This document shows, piece after piece, positions 62,138-64,000 of a DNA stretch of 64,000 nt; positions within the stretch are counted from its first letter, which is position 1, and the number at the start of each line of letters is the position of its first letter. The translations under genes and the position numbers were made by a program. The notes under the pieces are model-generated. The model did not search any database, was not told the origin of the DNA, and saw only the letters and a program-made list of their open reading frames with translations. This DNA is from Myxococcaceae bacterium (GTDB lineage Bacteria > Myxococcota > Myxococcia > Myxococcales > Myxococcaceae): assembly GCA_017881265.1 (NCBI GenBank), contig JADGRA010000048.1, forward strand, positions 54,061 through 118,060, given 5' to 3'.

Positions 62138-62722
62138 TCAGTTCGGGAGCCCCCGCCGCCGCGGCAGCAGCCCCGCGTCGGCCAGCACGCCCTCCAGGGC
62201 GTCCCCGCCGCGCTCCGTCCAGGCTTCGTACACCTTCAGCATTCCGGAGGGAGAGCCACGGGCCAGCCCGCGGGCCGCGATGGCTTCCAGCACCGCCGCC
62301 AGCGCGCGGAACTTCCGGCCCAGCTCGCCGTACACCTCGCCGAAGCCCCCGCGGGCGAGGTCCGCCACCTGGCCATAGGCCGCGCCACCCATGTGGATGT
62401 AGTAGTCCGACCCCACCGCCGTCCGGTGCAGCGCGCCGGCGAAGAAGCCGGCCTTGTAGAGGGAGACGTCCCCCAGGCGGCGCAGCGTCCGGATGCGCGC
62501 GGCCCCCTCCTCCTGCATGGCGCGGCAGTACAGGACGGCGAGCGGCTCCTCGCCCCCTTCGTCCTTGGCGAAGAGGCGGTCGGCCGCGGCGAATTCCACG
62601 AGGAGATTCGCCAGGTACAGTTCGGTCAGCTCCGCCACGTCCACCCGGGCCTTCGCCAGCGCCTCATCGAGGAGGCCGCGGAAAAAGTCAGTCAGGGACT
62701 TGGCAGGAACCAGTTGTGACAT
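62138..62722 (-). CDS. Conserved hypothetical protein
   Basis: A 194-aa protein, mostly helical, with no recognised domain. It begins MSQLVPAKSLTDFFRGLLDE and continues ARVDVAELTELYLANLLVEF, then a short central part (DEGGEEPLAVLYCRAMQEE) and a Gly-rich loop (IHMGGAAYGQVADLARGGFG). It is the first gene of a two-gene unit with the next reading frame, sharing or nearly sharing bases with it. It is transcribed divergently from groES, 356 bases away. Confidence 0.72.
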   Translation of the reverse strand: MSQLVPAKSLTDFFRGLLDEALAKARVDVAELTELYLANLLVEFAAADRLFAKDEGGEEPLAVLYCRAMQEEGAARIRTLRRLGDVSLYKAGFFAGALHRTAVGSDYYIHMGGAAYGQVADLARGGFGEVYGELGRKFRALAAVLEAIAARGLARGSPSGMLKVYEAWTERGGDALEGVLADAGLLPRRRGLPN

Positions 62723-62923
62723 CTGCTTCAGGACAAAAGGCTACCAAGGGCAGACGACGTCAGAAAGCACTGGCCCCAGGGATTTCGGGCAGTTGGACTG
62801 GCACTCGACGGTGGTGTTCGCCAGGGAACCCCCTGGCACTCCCCGCGCGCGACCGCTGAAGTTCCGCCCCTTGAGGTCGAAAACCTCCCACCTTCCAGGT
62901 AGTTACTGCCGTGTCCCGACGGC

Positions 62924-62951
62924 TTGACGTACCAAGGGTGGTGGTTATGTT
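62924..62951 (+). promoter_or_regulatory. Sigma70-type promoter of groESL
   Basis: TTGACG at 62924-62929, a 16-base spacer, and TATGTT at 62946-62951. The groES start is about 128 bases downstream and the CIRCE-like element lies just after it. Upstream, 62723-62923 shows no gene. Confidence 0.6.
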
Positions 62952-62966
62952 GAAAGAGTCGTGGAG

Positions 62967-62993
62967 CTGGCAGTCTTACGTTGGGAGTGCTAA
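62967..62993 (+). promoter_or_regulatory. CIRCE-like operator (HrcA binding site), left half degenerate
   Basis: The right half GAGTGCTAA (62985-62993) is a perfect CIRCE half-site. Nine bases upstream (spacer 62976-62984) the left half reads CTGGCAGTC, matching TTAGCACTC at six of nine positions. It lies between the promoter and groES, the normal place for heat-shock repression by HrcA. The weak half may loosen repression. Confidence 0.7.
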
Positions 62994-63078
62994 TCCGCGC
63001 GCCAGTTCACAACCCCCAAGCGCGAGCCCAAGGCCACATAGAGCGGCCCACAGGGCTCAACAGAGGAAGGGACCAACC

Positions 63079-63369
63079 ATGAAGATTCGTCCGCTGCAGG
63101 ACCGGCTCATCGTCAAGCGGGTCGCCGAGGAGAACAAGACCAAGGGCGGCATCATCATCCCGGACAGTGCCAAGGAGAAGCCCCTCGAGGGCAAGGTCGT
63201 CGCCGTCGGCAACGGGAAAATCCTCGAGGACGGCAAGGTGCGCGCGCTCGACATCAAGGCCGGCGACACCATCCTCTTCAGCAAGTACGCCGGCACCGAA
63301 GTGAAGATTGAGGGCGAAGACCACCTCATCCTCCGCGAAGAGGACGTCCTCGGCGTCATTGAGAAGTAG
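63079..63369 (+). CDS. groES: Co-chaperonin GroES
   Basis: A 96-aa cytoplasmic co-chaperonin that caps the GroEL cage. The whole sequence follows Gro[22 protein letters not shown], the mobile loop [27 protein letters not shown] and [19 protein letters not shown]. The ATG at 63079 follows GGAAGG. The frame is open upstream to 62911 but that part is the leader, not protein. groEL starts 38 bases after its stop. Confidence 0.97.
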   Translation: MKIRPLQDRLIVKRVAEENKTKGGIIIPDSAKEKPLEGKVVAVGNGKILEDGKVRALDIKAGDTILFSKYAGTEVKIEGEDHLILREEDVLGVIEK

Positions 63370-63398
63370 TCCCCCCTTTTTCCAACCCAAAGAACTGA

Positions 63399-64000
<602 letters not shown>

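Noticed and set aside
62911..63078. N-terminal extension of GroES
   Set aside because: Contains the CIRCE-like site and the leader; GroES homologues start at the ATG at 63079, which has a GGAAGG site.

Overview
The window is high-GC, gene-dense DNA that reads as a gliding myxobacterium (Myxococcota). The strongest evidence is a near-complete copy of the G1 gliding-motility cluster (gltD to gltJ) in the gene order known from Myxococcus xanthus. Many genes are translationally coupled through ATGA or GTGA overlaps.

Region 1 (1-12418, all minus strand) is one tightly packed energy operon, read korA-korB-rubrerythrin-nuoA-nuoBC-nuoD-nuoH-nuoI-nuoJ-nuoK-nuoL-nuoM-nuoN. It encodes a 2-oxoacid:ferredoxin oxidoreductase directly upstream of a complex I that lacks the NADH-binding subunits NuoE, NuoF and NuoG within the window. 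NuoB and NuoC are fused. The layout suggests that ferredoxin reduced by KorAB feeds the proton-pumping module. nuoN runs off the left edge.

Region 2 (12419-25615) is a mixed metabolic, stress and accessory stretch. It holds an OsmC-like protein, an isoaspartyl methyltransferase/erythromycin-esterase fusion, a truncated haemoglobin, a secreted phosphoesterase, a small secreted protein, a DUF3455 protein, malic enzyme, an MmcQ/YjbR protein, a CBS protein, a frameshifted coiled-coil gene, a cyclopropane-fatty-acid synthase, a Cys-rich zinc-ribbon-like gene with a decayed partial duplicate, tRNA-Leu(UAA) and an M20 amidohydrolase. The stretch from 22.9 to 24.1 kb is the most eroded part of the window.

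Region 3 (25795-54102) has ffh (SRP54), followed convergently by the long minus-strand gliding cluster: gltD (1203 aa TPR), gltE (TPR lipoprotein), gltF (small periplasmic), gltG (FHA, one membrane span, AgmX/PglI C-terminus), gltH (outer-membrane barrel), an unnamed helical-repeat protein, gltI (3519 aa TPR giant), gltJ (zinc ribbon, GYF, one membrane span, AgmX/PglI C-terminus) and a RelA/SpoT-like gene. Divergent from gltD is a two-gene unit, a 200-aa protein and a DnaC-type ATPase with an N-terminal Cys cluster. Aspartate kinase follows.

Region 4 (54232-64000) has a four-gene GldA/GldF/GldG-type ABC system with a DUF4340 protein, rpoZ, a large response regulator with one degenerate and one intact receiver domain, two myxobacterial genes of unknown function, and the groES-groEL operon behind a sigma70-like promoter and a partly degenerate CIRCE operator. 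groEL runs off the right edge. No CRISPR array, insertion sequence or rRNA gene was seen.
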